In this document: piece after piece, positions 53,726-61,036 of the stretch
Position numbering within the stretch: the first letter of the stretch is position 1
How the letters are laid out: every line of letters starts with the position of its first letter
Source: Motiliproteus sp041586735
Lineage (GTDB): Bacteria; Pseudomonadota; Gammaproteobacteria; Pseudomonadales; Balneatricaceae
Reading direction: 5' to 3'
Length of the DNA stretch: 64,000 nt
Assembly (NCBI GenBank): GCA_041586735.1
Contig: JBFGZQ010000011.1
Location: 1 to 64,000, forward strand
Translations under genes and position numbers: made by a program
Notes under the pieces: generated by a model
Databases searched by the model: none
What the model was told of the DNA's origin: nothing
The model's input: the letters and a program-made list of their open reading frames with translations, nothing else

Positions 53726-54204
53726 GTCGTACCTTCGTTGGGATCAGGTGAACTTGGAAAACGGGATGGCGTGGATTCATGCTGACCAATCCAAGTCGAG
53801 AAAAGCCATTGCCGTGCCGCTGAATAAGAGCGCCTGTTCGGTGCTGATTCGGCAGCAAGGTGAGCATTCGAAATACTGTTTTACCTATCAGGGTGAGCCT
53901 GTAGATCGGACGACCACTAAGGCTTGGTACAACGCATTGCAACGGGCTGGAATTTCAGATTTTCGCTGGCATGATCTGCGGCATACCTGGGCATCCTGGC
54001 ACGTACAGAACGGCACTAGCTTAAACGAGTTGATGGAATTGGGTGGTTGGTCGTCTTTTGAGATGGTTTTGCGCTACGCCGTTTTTGTTAGGCATAGGGG
54101 GCGGGGGAGCATCTGAAACAGGCAGCGGGTCGAGTTGATGACACAATTACGACACAAGCCAGAAACAACAAAGGCCTGCATGTGACTGCAAGCCTTGGAA
54201 GTGT
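53724..54204 (+). pseudogene. Disrupted phage/island tyrosine integrase, C-terminal part
   Basis: The frame YLRWDQVNLENGMAWIHADQ continues through RWHDLRHTWASWHVQNGTSL to GGWSSFEMVLRYA. These are the C-terminal catalytic boxes of a tyrosine integrase: HxLR, then the nucleophile Tyr in MVLRYA. After RYA a stretch of about 22 bp containing gtttttgttaggc replaces the normal residues. The original frame then resumes as EHLKQAAGRVDDTITTQARN and runs up to the tRNA. The N-terminal half is absent. It was probably the integrase of an element inserted at the tRNA-Phe gene. Confidence 0.85.
54171..54196 (-). terminator. Terminator of tRNA-Phe
   Basis: aaggcctgca (54171-54180) pairs with tgcaagcctt (54187-54196) with one mismatch around a 6-nt loop. 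On the minus strand it follows the tRNA CCA end by about 8 nt and is trailed by tgttgtttc, a T-rich tract. It overlaps the 3' end of the integrase remnant. Confidence 0.75.
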
Positions 54205-54280
54205 TGGTGCCCGGAGACGGAATCGAACCGCCGACACGAGGATTTTCAATCCTCTGCTCTACCGACTGAGCTATCCGGGC
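54205..54280 (-). tRNA. tRNA-Phe (anticodon GAA)
   Basis: A 76-nt tRNA including encoded CCA. The acceptor GCCCGGA pairs with TCCGGGC, the D-arm is GCTC...GAGC, the anticodon loop is TTGAAAA, and the T-arm has GGTTCGATTCC. The GAA anticodon reads UUC/UUU. A sigma-70 promoter lies directly upstream and a terminator downstream on the minus strand, so it is a single-gene unit. The integrase remnant abutting its 3' end suggests that this tRNA served as an attachment site. Confidence 0.97.
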
Positions 54281-54298
54281 AATCAGTAATCGGGGCGT

Positions 54299-54327
54299 AT
54301 TAAACACGCACTTAGAATTAGAGTCAA
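54299..54327 (-). promoter_or_regulatory. Sigma-70 promoter of tRNA-Phe
   Basis: On the minus strand ttgact (-35, 54327-54322) and tttaat (-10, 54304-54299) are separated by exactly 17 nt. A GC-rich discriminator (acgccccg) follows, as in promoters under stringent control. The start would be near 54292, about 11 nt before the mature tRNA 5' end. Confidence 0.85.
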
Positions 54328-54442
54328 CAACCCTTTTGTGGCAGGTTTGCTGTTATGGTGGCGGCTTACATAGTAATCCGGGGTGGCCTGTGTTAAAAAC
54401 GGGCTGAGAATGCGCCATCGATAACTGAACAAGGGGTAGAAT

Positions 54443-55363
54443 CTGATCAGCCTGTTTACTAAGAAAAAATCGGGTCGAGGGCGAGTCGGTTTGACTCTTA
54501 ATGAAGGCGGACTCGGATTTGCCCATTATGACGATCGTCAGAGCAATCCGTTGCGTTGCCAGCAGCTGGATCAGTGCCGTATCGACACTCCTGAGTTATT
54601 AAAATCGGCGGTACAGGGTTGGGGTGTGAGGGGCTGTGCCACCACCTGGATTCTACGTCCCCAAGACTACAACTTGCTGCTGGTCGAAGCACCTGCCGTG
54701 GCGGATGCTGAACTCAAGGATGCGTTACGTTGGCGGATCAAGGATATGGTATCCTTTGATATCAGCGCTGCGGTGATCGATTACTTCCCGCTCCCCGAAG
54801 ACGCCTACCGTGGCCGCAACAAGATGCTCTATGTGGCCGTTATCGAATCGGTGATCGCCGAGGATATCCTCGCGTTTACCCTGGCCGCCGGATTAACACT
54901 CGAGACGATCGACATTCCCGAGTTGGCGTTGCTGCGCTTAAAAGCGCTGGAAGGAGATACGCTGGGTACCGCTATTCTGGGGCTGCAAACGCCCACCAGT
55001 ATTATCAACCTGGTCTCGGAAGGTGACCTGTATCTGACCCGTAAGGTGGATACGGCTGCGGCGTTGATCGCGACAGAGGTTGAGGATATCGAAGCGCGCG
55101 CGGGCAATATAGTGTTGGACCTGCGGCGCTCGCTGGATTATTTCGAAAGTCAGATCGGCAAGCCGCCCTGTTTACGGTTGTTGGTCTGTCCGCTGCAGCC
55201 GGGCGAGACGCCATTGCTGGGGCAGCTGCGTTATAACCTAGGCGTGGAGTTGGCGCAGTTGGATCTGGGTGAGTATTTTAATTGTGAACCGCCGTTGACC
55301 CCGACGTTGCAGCGACAGGTGATGCTGGCTGTGGCGGCGGTATTACCGGATAGTTCGGAATGA
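54443..55363 (+). CDS. mshI: MSHA biogenesis protein MshI (PilM-like)
   Basis: A cytoplasmic actin-like protein of the PilM/GspL-N type that anchors the pilus assembly platform. About 306 residues if it starts at CTG 54443; the core GLTLNEGGLGFAHYDDRQ follows at about 16. The start is unusual: the in-frame sequence from 54443 (ISLFTKKKSGRGRVGL) matches typical MshI N-termini. It has AAGGGG six bases upstream, but no ATG, GTG or TTG there; the first standard codon is a TTG at 54491 inside the conserved region. A CTG start is therefore likely. The stop overlaps the next gene (ATGA). Confidence 0.82.
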   Translation: MISLFTKKKSGRGRVGLTLNEGGLGFAHYDDRQSNPLRCQQLDQCRIDTPELLKSAVQGWGVRGCATTWILRPQDYNLLLVEAPAVADAELKDALRWRIKDMVSFDISAAVIDYFPLPEDAYRGRNKMLYVAVIESVIAEDILAFTLAAGLTLETIDIPELALLRLKALEGDTLGTAILGLQTPTSIINLVSEGDLYLTRKVDTAAALIATEVEDIEARAGNIVLDLRRSLDYFESQIGKPPCLRLLVCPLQPGETPLLGQLRYNLGVELAQLDLGEYFNCEPPLTPTLQRQVMLAVAAVLPDSSE

Positions 55364-55959
55364 AGCAGCAGATCAATCTGTTTGTTAAACAGGCGAAGGT
55401 CAAGACCCCGGTATCGGCACTGACCTCGCTGCTGCTGGTCCTTGGGCTGGCGTTACTGCTGGTGTCGGTATCGGTGCTGGAGATTCGCGGGCTGCAGCAG
55501 CTGCAGCAGCAGGCGGCGACACTGCAGCAGCAGAAAAGTGAGTTGGCTGCTAAGACCCAGACCCTGCGTGAGCAGAAACGTCCAAAAACTGAATCCCCCG
55601 TATTGCGGCAGACGCGTGATCGGCTCCAGCAGCAGCTGGCGGCGCAGCGTCGTTTTGGCGAGTTGTTAGCGCAGCTGGCGCCACCGGGTAGTGGTATCTT
55701 TTCTCCGTTATTCGCCGGTTTGTCCGAGCAGGCGTTGACGGGCGTCTGGTTAACACGGATTCAGGCGAGTCAAAACGGCACGCAGATCTCGTTGCAGGGG
55801 CGCGCCCAGAATGCTGAACTTATCCCTAAGTATCTACAGCGCTTGGGTCGCACTAAGGCCTATCAACAGGCGCTGTTCGATCAGTTTGAGTTGACCGAGG
55901 CCGATACCGGTATCGAGTTTCGACTCAGTGGCAGCCGATCCGCACGAGGGGATGCGTGA
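55360..55959 (+). CDS. PilN-like MSHA assembly protein
   Basis: A 199-residue bitopic protein: a short cytoplasmic start (MKQQINLFV), one membrane segment (about 20-40), a glutamine-rich coiled coil (about 45-100), and a periplasmic domain with GLSEQALTGVWLTRIQASQN. This matches PilN/MshI2 proteins of type IV pilus platforms, whose N-terminus INLF binds the PilM-like partner. It overlaps mshI by 4 nt and the next gene by one base, so the genes are translationally coupled. Confidence 0.82.
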   Translation: MKQQINLFVKQAKVKTPVSALTSLLLVLGLALLLVSVSVLEIRGLQQLQQQAATLQQQKSELAAKTQTLREQKRPKTESPVLRQTRDRLQQQLAAQRRFGELLAQLAPPGSGIFSPLFAGLSEQALTGVWLTRIQASQNGTQISLQGRAQNAELIPKYLQRLGRTKAYQQALFDQFELTEADTGIEFRLSGSRSARGDA

Positions 55960-56615
55960 TGGACAGGTTACGGAGCTGGGCAGCCCGCTTTGATGCCATG
56001 AGTCTGCGCGAGCGGGTGTTGATTCTGGTAACCCTGGTTGTGGTGTTGGCATTCCCGACCTTTAGCTACTTAATTGAACCGGCACAGCAACAGAGTGCCG
56101 CGCTGACCAGGACCTTGCAGCGATTACAGACGGACACTGCCGAGGCAAAAGTTGCTTATGAGTTAGCCAAGGCGCTGAAGGTGCAAGACCCCAATGAGGT
56201 GCTGCAGCAGCAGATCGATAGCTTTCAGGATCAGCTAGAGGAGCAGCTACAGCAGCAAAAAGCGCGCTCAGCTGCATTAGTCGAGCCGTTGCAGATGGTT
56301 GAGTTGTTGCAGAATATTTTGCAGCAACACCCGGGCATCCGGGTGCTGGGACTGCGCAAAGCACCCCCTGTCAGAATTGACCTCGCCAAGCCCGAAGGTG
56401 ATACCTCGACCGCGCAGGGCCTGTTTCGGCACGACTTGGAGCTGGTGCTCGAGGGTGGGTTTTTTGAGGTGCAGGGTTTTTTGATAGCGGCCGAGCAGGC
56501 CAACAGCTCGCTGTTCTGGAGCAGTCTTGATTATCAGGTGGGCGACTATCCCAATGCCCGAGTGACGTTGCGGGTGTATACCCTCAGTTCGACGCAGGAG
56601 TGGTTAGGTGTGTAA
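55959..56615 (+). CDS. mshJ: MSHA biogenesis protein MshJ (PilO-like)
   Basis: A 218-residue bitopic membrane protein with one N-terminal membrane segment (about 23-43), a coiled coil with runs of glutamine, and a periplasmic domain containing LQNILQQHPGIRVLGLRK and FFEVQGFLIAAEQANSSLFW. The pattern fits MshJ/PilO, partner of the PilN-like protein. I take the ATG at 55959 over the GTG one codon before. mshK overlaps its 3' end. Confidence 0.83.
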   Translation: MDRLRSWAARFDAMSLRERVLILVTLVVVLAFPTFSYLIEPAQQQSAALTRTLQRLQTDTAEAKVAYELAKALKVQDPNEVLQQQIDSFQDQLEEQLQQQKARSAALVEPLQMVELLQNILQQHPGIRVLGLRKAPPVRIDLAKPEGDTSTAQGLFRHDLELVLEGGFFEVQGFLIAAEQANSSLFWSSLDYQVGDYPNARVTLRVYTLSSTQEWLGV

Positions 56616-56985
56616 ATCTTCTGCGCCGGTGATGTTATGGCGGCTACTGACCCGCTGTTGTATGGGTATCGCTGTCGTGGGTCTTGCCATCGCCCCAAGC
56701 CAGGCCGCAGTCGACCCGACTCGCCCCCCTTCTCAGCCGCATAATGAGGGGGTGTCGATGGGCGTCACCGCCAACGCTTGGCAGCTGCAGGCTATTCGTA
56801 TCAGCGCGCAAGGGCGTTCTGCGGTGATCAATGGTGTCCAGGTGCGCCAAGGAGAATCGATCCGCAAGGCTAAGGTGGTGGCGATAGAGCCGGGTTCGGT
56901 GGTGCTCAAACAGAGTGGTAGACAGATCTTGCTGACGTTGGGCCCTCTCCTTAATATTAAGCGAAACAGCCAGGAATCAGAGTAG
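56608..56985 (+). CDS. mshK: MSHA biogenesis protein MshK (PilP-like)
   Basis: A 125-residue exported protein. A signal-like segment (about 9-33) ends at AVDPTRPP, the typical MshK/PilP mature start, followed by LQAIRISAQGRSAVINGVQV and KVVAIEPGSVVLKQSG. PilP-type proteins link the inner-membrane platform to the secretin. A GTG start at 56608 overlaps the mshJ stop and has AGGAG seven bases upstream. An internal ATG at 56632 is an alternative. Confidence 0.82.
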   Translation: MCKSSAPVMLWRLLTRCCMGIAVVGLAIAPSQAAVDPTRPPSQPHNEGVSMGVTANAWQLQAIRISAQGRSAVINGVQVRQGESIRKAKVVAIEPGSVVLKQSGRQILLTLGPLLNIKRNSQESE

Positions 56986-58587
56986 ATGCGGTGGTTAACG
57001 GCAGGAGGGATGGGATTGCTAGCGCTACTGGGCGGTTGTCAGCATTGGCAGCCCGCTACTGGCGTGACCGCCAAGCAGGATGATACCCAGCTCCTGGCCG
57101 AGGCGTTGGCGGACAATCAGCGTCTGGATGCTAAGCAGCACGTCACTTCGGCCGAAGTATTGCAATCGTTGCTGCCACCCTTGCAGGTCGAAGGGCTTTT
57201 CGGTGCGGCAGACCCGCGTTTTGATATCAGTGCCGAACAACTGGATGCCCGGCGCTTCTTTATGGGGCTGGTTCAGGATACCCCCTATAACATGATGGTC
57301 AGCGCGGGTATCGAAGGCAGCATCTCGCTGGATCTGAAAAACGTCACCGTCGACGAGGTGATGCGCACCGTGCGTGATGTGTATGGTTATGAATTTAAGC
57401 ATAAGGGTAATCTGTATCAGGTGGTGCCTACCCGGCTAGAAACGGCGTTATTCGAGATTAATTACCTCAATGTCAGTCGTTCTGGGGGCTCCGATATTCA
57501 GGTCAGTCCGGGAGCCGTCACCCAGAGCGGTGACAATCAGGGGGGCGATCGGGTTGTCGGCACCCAGATTAATACCCGCAGTTCTACTGATTTCTGGGGG
57601 CAGTTACAGCAGACGCTGAACGCGATTATTGGTAACGGCGAAGGCCGTACGGTGGTGATCTCGCCCCAGGCCGGCGTGGTGGTGATCAAGGCGCTGCCCA
57701 GTGAGTTAGAAGCCGCCAGTCAATTTCTGAAGCAGGCTCAGCTGACGTTGCAGCGCCAGGTCATTCTGGAAGCCAAAATACTGGAGGTTGAGCTCAATGA
57801 TCGCTATCAGGCTGGTATCAACTGGTCGGGCGTGCTCAACAGTAACGGTAACTCGCTGACGTTAGGCCAATCGAGTACGGCGCTGGCCAACCCCTATGCT
57901 GTGGGCGGGATTTTCAGTGCGGCGCTCAATTTAACCAACGGTTTTGCCGCCTTGATTGAACTGCTGGAAACCCAGGGTCAGGTGCAGGTGTTGTCGAGTC
58001 CGCGGGTCTCGACCCTGAATAATCAAAAGGCGGTGATCAAAGTGGGTACCGATGAGTTTTTTGTCACCGACATCTCGACCACCACCACCTCGGGTACCGC
58101 GACCACCACCACCCCGGATGTTGAGCTGACGCCGTTTTTTTCCGGTATCGCGCTGGACGTCACCCCGCAGATCAGCGCCAATGGCGAGATTATTCTCCAT
58201 GTGCATCCGTCGATCAGCGAGGTTCAGGATCAGAACAAGCTGATCAGTTTGGGTAGCGAGACCCTCGAGCTGCCATTGGCGCAGAGTACCATTCGTGAAT
58301 CTGACAGTGTGGTGCGTGCCAGCAGTGGTCAGGTGATCGTGATTGGCGGATTGATGCAGACCCTCAGGAGGAATACCCGAAGCAAGGTCCCGAGGTTGGG
58401 TGATCTGGATAGCGTCGGCGGGTTGTTCCGCCAGGAGCGCCAGCAGACAGTTAAGAGTGAACTGGTTATTCTGCTCAAACCAACCATCGCCGATAATGAG
58501 GCCTGGCGCACCACGTTGCAGCAGAGCCTGGGTAATTTTGAGGGTCTCTATCGTCGAGAAGGGCTGATGCATAAACGCAACCCCTAG
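56986..58587 (+). CDS. mshL: MSHA secretin MshL
   Basis: A 533-residue outer-membrane secretin lipoprotein with lipobox LLALLGGC (Cys near 18). The N-domains include the STN-like FDISAEQLDARRFFMGLVQD and ISLDLKNVTVDEVMRTV. The secretin C-domain has VQVLSSPRVSTLNNQKAVIK and DVTPQISANGEIILHVHPSI. It forms the pilus exit channel. A Thr-rich stretch (TTTTSGTATTTT) lies in the gate region. It starts at the base after the mshK stop. Confidence 0.92.
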   Translation: MRWLTAGGMGLLALLGGCQHWQPATGVTAKQDDTQLLAEALADNQRLDAKQHVTSAEVLQSLLPPLQVEGLFGAADPRFDISAEQLDARRFFMGLVQDTPYNMMVSAGIEGSISLDLKNVTVDEVMRTVRDVYGYEFKHKGNLYQVVPTRLETALFEINYLNVSRSGGSDIQVSPGAVTQSGDNQGGDRVVGTQINTRSSTDFWGQLQQTLNAIIGNGEGRTVVISPQAGVVVIKALPSELEAASQFLKQAQLTLQRQVILEAKILEVELNDRYQAGINWSGVLNSNGNSLTLGQSSTALANPYAVGGIFSAALNLTNGFAALIELLETQGQVQVLSSPRVSTLNNQKAVIKVGTDEFFVTDISTTTTSGTATTTTPDVELTPFFSGIALDVTPQISANGEIILHVHPSISEVQDQNKLISLGSETLELPLAQSTIRESDSVVRASSGQVIVIGGLMQTLRRNTRSKVPRLGDLDSVGGLFRQERQQTVKSELVILLKPTIADNEAWRTTLQQSLGNFEGLYRREGLMHKRNP

Positions 58588-58701
58588 TCGGATCATAGTG
58601 TTATTAGCAAATAGCGAATAACAAGCAGAGAACAGCAACAACGCACCGCAAGCCGCGCCCGGAACACAACTTCTTGATGGTTACTGAATAGGCCGAAGTA
58701 T

Positions 58702-59604
58702 ATGTATCAGCAATTTTTCGGTCTAAACGAACTGCCGTTTACGTTGACACCGAACACCCGATTTTTTCTCAATATGGCCACTCATCAGGAGGCGCTGAAC
58801 CTTATTCTGGTGGCGCTGGAGAACGGCGATGGCTTCGTCAAAATTGTCGGTGAGGTCGGTACGGGCAAAACCTTGCTGTGTCGTAAGGTGTTAAATTCAC
58901 TGGACGATAACTGTATCAGCGCCTACATCCCCAACCCCTACCTGAGCCCTGATGGTTTTCGGATGAGTTTCGCTCGCGAACTGGGTGTAGATCTGGACAG
59001 CCTCAAGGGCAGCTTTGACCTATTGGAGCGGATTAACCAGCGTCTGATTGAGCGGGTTTCTGAAGGCAAACGGGTGGTGTTGATTGTTGATGAAGCTCAG
59101 GCGATGCCAGAGAACACTATCGAGGCGTTGCGGTTACTGACCAATCTGGAGACCGAGACCACCAAGTTGTTTCAGGTGGTGCTCTTTGGTCAGCCGGAGC
59201 TGGATCAGCTGCTGGGTCAGACCTCGCTACGCCAGTTACGCCAGCGAATCACCTTCTCTTACCGGTTGCAGCATCTCGACAGCGAGGGTACCGGCCAGTA
59301 TCTGCAGCATCGGTTGACGTTAGCTGGCTATAACGGCCCTGCGCTCTTTAACCGCAAGGCGGTTAATCTGCTCTGCGAGGCTGCCGCAGGCACGCCCCGG
59401 TTGATCAATATTCTGGCCCATAAGGCGCTGATGGTGGCGTATGGCAAGGGCGAGCGTCGAATCATCCCTGCGCATATTCATATGGCGGTGGGCGACACCG
59501 AGGGGGTGCAGTTGCCATCCTCGCCGTTACCGATGATCGCTGCCGCGGCGACGCTTGCGGTACTGGGCATCTCCGCCTGGCTGCTGTTGGGGAGCGGCTT
59601 ATGA
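58702..59604 (+). CDS. mshM: MSHA biogenesis protein MshM (ExeA-like ATPase)
   Basis: A 300-residue AAA+ ATPase of the ExeA/MshM type. It starts MYQQFFGLNELPFTLTPNTR. Walker A is GEVGTGKTLL (about 51-60) and Walker B is VVLIVDEAQAMPE. RLINILAHKALMVAYGKG precedes a C-terminal membrane segment (about 275-298). ExeA homologues help insert the secretin through peptidoglycan. A 114-bp gap separates it from mshL, the largest within the operon. Its stop overlaps the mshN start. Confidence 0.92.
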   Translation: MYQQFFGLNELPFTLTPNTRFFLNMATHQEALNLILVALENGDGFVKIVGEVGTGKTLLCRKVLNSLDDNCISAYIPNPYLSPDGFRMSFARELGVDLDSLKGSFDLLERINQRLIERVSEGKRVVLIVDEAQAMPENTIEALRLLTNLETETTKLFQVVLFGQPELDQLLGQTSLRQLRQRITFSYRLQHLDSEGTGQYLQHRLTLAGYNGPALFNRKAVNLLCEAAAGTPRLINILAHKALMVAYGKGERRIIPAHIHMAVGDTEGVQLPSSPLPMIAAAATLAVLGISAWLLLGSGL

Positions 59605-61028
59605 GTCTGGTCAACGAGATGCTCCGGGATCTCGATAAACGCCGCCAGTCATCTCCTGCGGTGGAGGCGGCCCACAGTATCCGCGCAGCGGCTCCATGGC
59701 TGTTACCTCTGGCCTCGACCGCCCGTTGGTTGCCACTGGCGCTGTTGGCGTTGCTGCTGGTGATAGGCGCGGCGGGCCTGTGGCTCTACGATCATCCACA
59801 GCTGTGGCGGGGGGCGGGGTCGGCTCTTGACAGCGCCCCGTCAGGACTTCCAGATCCGTTGACGGCTGCGGCCCTGTCCGAACCGAGCGTGGCGCCGGTG
59901 CAGGCCGAGCCGCAGGCGCAGATCACCCCGGTACAGATCACCCAGCTGGAGTGGTCCGATCAGCCGGCGCCCCGATTAGTGCTGACGCTGAACCGGGCGC
60001 CGCCCCAGCGGGTTCTGGTCAGCAGCTCGCGTACCCTGCAGCTGGATCTGGGTGCTGTTGATCTGGCGGTGGAGTTTCCCGATACGCGCGCTGCATTGAT
60101 CCGGTCGGCACAATTTGTCAATCAGAATGGCCATTTAACGCTGGAGCTGGAAACCTATGAAGATGCTGTGTTCCGGGTAGTCGGCCGCAGTGGCGACCAG
60201 CAGCATCGGTTGCTGCTGAGCATCGAGCCGCTGACGTCGATCGCTGCGCAGGCGGTCCCCGTTACCACAGAACCGGCCAGCGCAGAACCGGCCATCGCAA
60301 AACCCACCATCGCAGCGTCGGCCGCGGTGGCGCCGGTGGCTGTCAGTAGGCTAAAGCCTGAAACCGCTAAGCCTGTGCCGGTCACGAGCGCGACCCCCAG
60401 GCCGGTGCAACCACCGATCCCGGTTGCCCCCTTGCGTAAAAGTGCCCCGCAGTCGTTAGCACAGCGTGATCAGGCGGTGGTCACCCAGGCGCTGGCGCAG
60501 CTGAACCGCCATCAGCAGTCTCGGGCGCAGCAGTTACTCGAAGCGATGTTAGGGCAAGAACCTGAGGCCTCGTCCAGTCGTACGCTGCTGGCGACGCTGA
60601 AGATGGGCGCCCAGCAGTTCGACCAGGCTGAACAGCTCATCGATACCGGCTTGGCGCTGGATAGCGGCCATGCGGGCCTGCGTAAGTTAAAAGCGCGGTT
60701 GCTGATCCGCAGCGGCACGCTAAGCCGCGCGGTGGCGTTGTTGAGTGATGATCACCCCGAGATAGCGAGTGATCCAGAGTTTCACCAGATACGCGCCGCC
60801 GCGTTGCAGGCTGCGGGCGAGCATCAACAGGCGGCCGAGGCCTACCATGGCTTACTGCAGCTGCGGGCCAGCGAGCCTGGCTGGTGGATCGGATTGGCGC
60901 TCTCGCTAGAGGCGCTGCAGCAACCGCAACAGGCCAAAAAAGCCTATCAAAATGTGTTTAAAATTCCTCAGCTGTCACCTGTCCTGGCTGAGTTTGTCAG
61001 CCAGCGACTGGTGCAGCTGGGCGGTTAG
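59601..61028 (+). CDS. mshN: MSHA biogenesis protein MshN (TPR protein)
   Basis: A 475-residue bitopic protein. It starts MSLVNEMLRDLDKRRQSSPA, typical of MshN, then has a membrane segment (about 53-75), a long proline- and alanine-rich periplasmic linker with PAIAKPTIAASAAVAPVAVS, and C-terminal tetratricopeptide repeats (about 290-470). It probably acts as a scaffold in pilus assembly. It overlaps mshM by 4 nt; mshE follows 8 nt downstream. Confidence 0.87.
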   Translation: MSLVNEMLRDLDKRRQSSPAVEAAHSIRAAAPWLLPLASTARWLPLALLALLLVIGAAGLWLYDHPQLWRGAGSALDSAPSGLPDPLTAAALSEPSVAPVQAEPQAQITPVQITQLEWSDQPAPRLVLTLNRAPPQRVLVSSSRTLQLDLGAVDLAVEFPDTRAALIRSAQFVNQNGHLTLELETYEDAVFRVVGRSGDQQHRLLLSIEPLTSIAAQAVPVTTEPASAEPAIAKPTIAASAAVAPVAVSRLKPETAKPVPVTSATPRPVQPPIPVAPLRKSAPQSLAQRDQAVVTQALAQLNRHQQSRAQQLLEAMLGQEPEASSSRTLLATLKMGAQQFDQAEQLIDTGLALDSGHAGLRKLKARLLIRSGTLSRAVALLSDDHPEIASDPEFHQIRAAALQAAGEHQQAAEAYHGLLQLRASEPGWWIGLALSLEALQQPQQAKKAYQNVFKIPQLSPVLAEFVSQRLVQLGG

Positions 61029-61036
61029 GAGCGATC

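Noticed and set aside
54074..54307. Minus-strand ORF across tRNA-Phe
   Set aside because: A typical spurious frame produced by tRNA sequence; the tRNA and its promoter explain the DNA.
57931..58641. Minus-strand 236-codon ORF opposite mshL
   Set aside because: Antisense shadow of the secretin domain; no family features.
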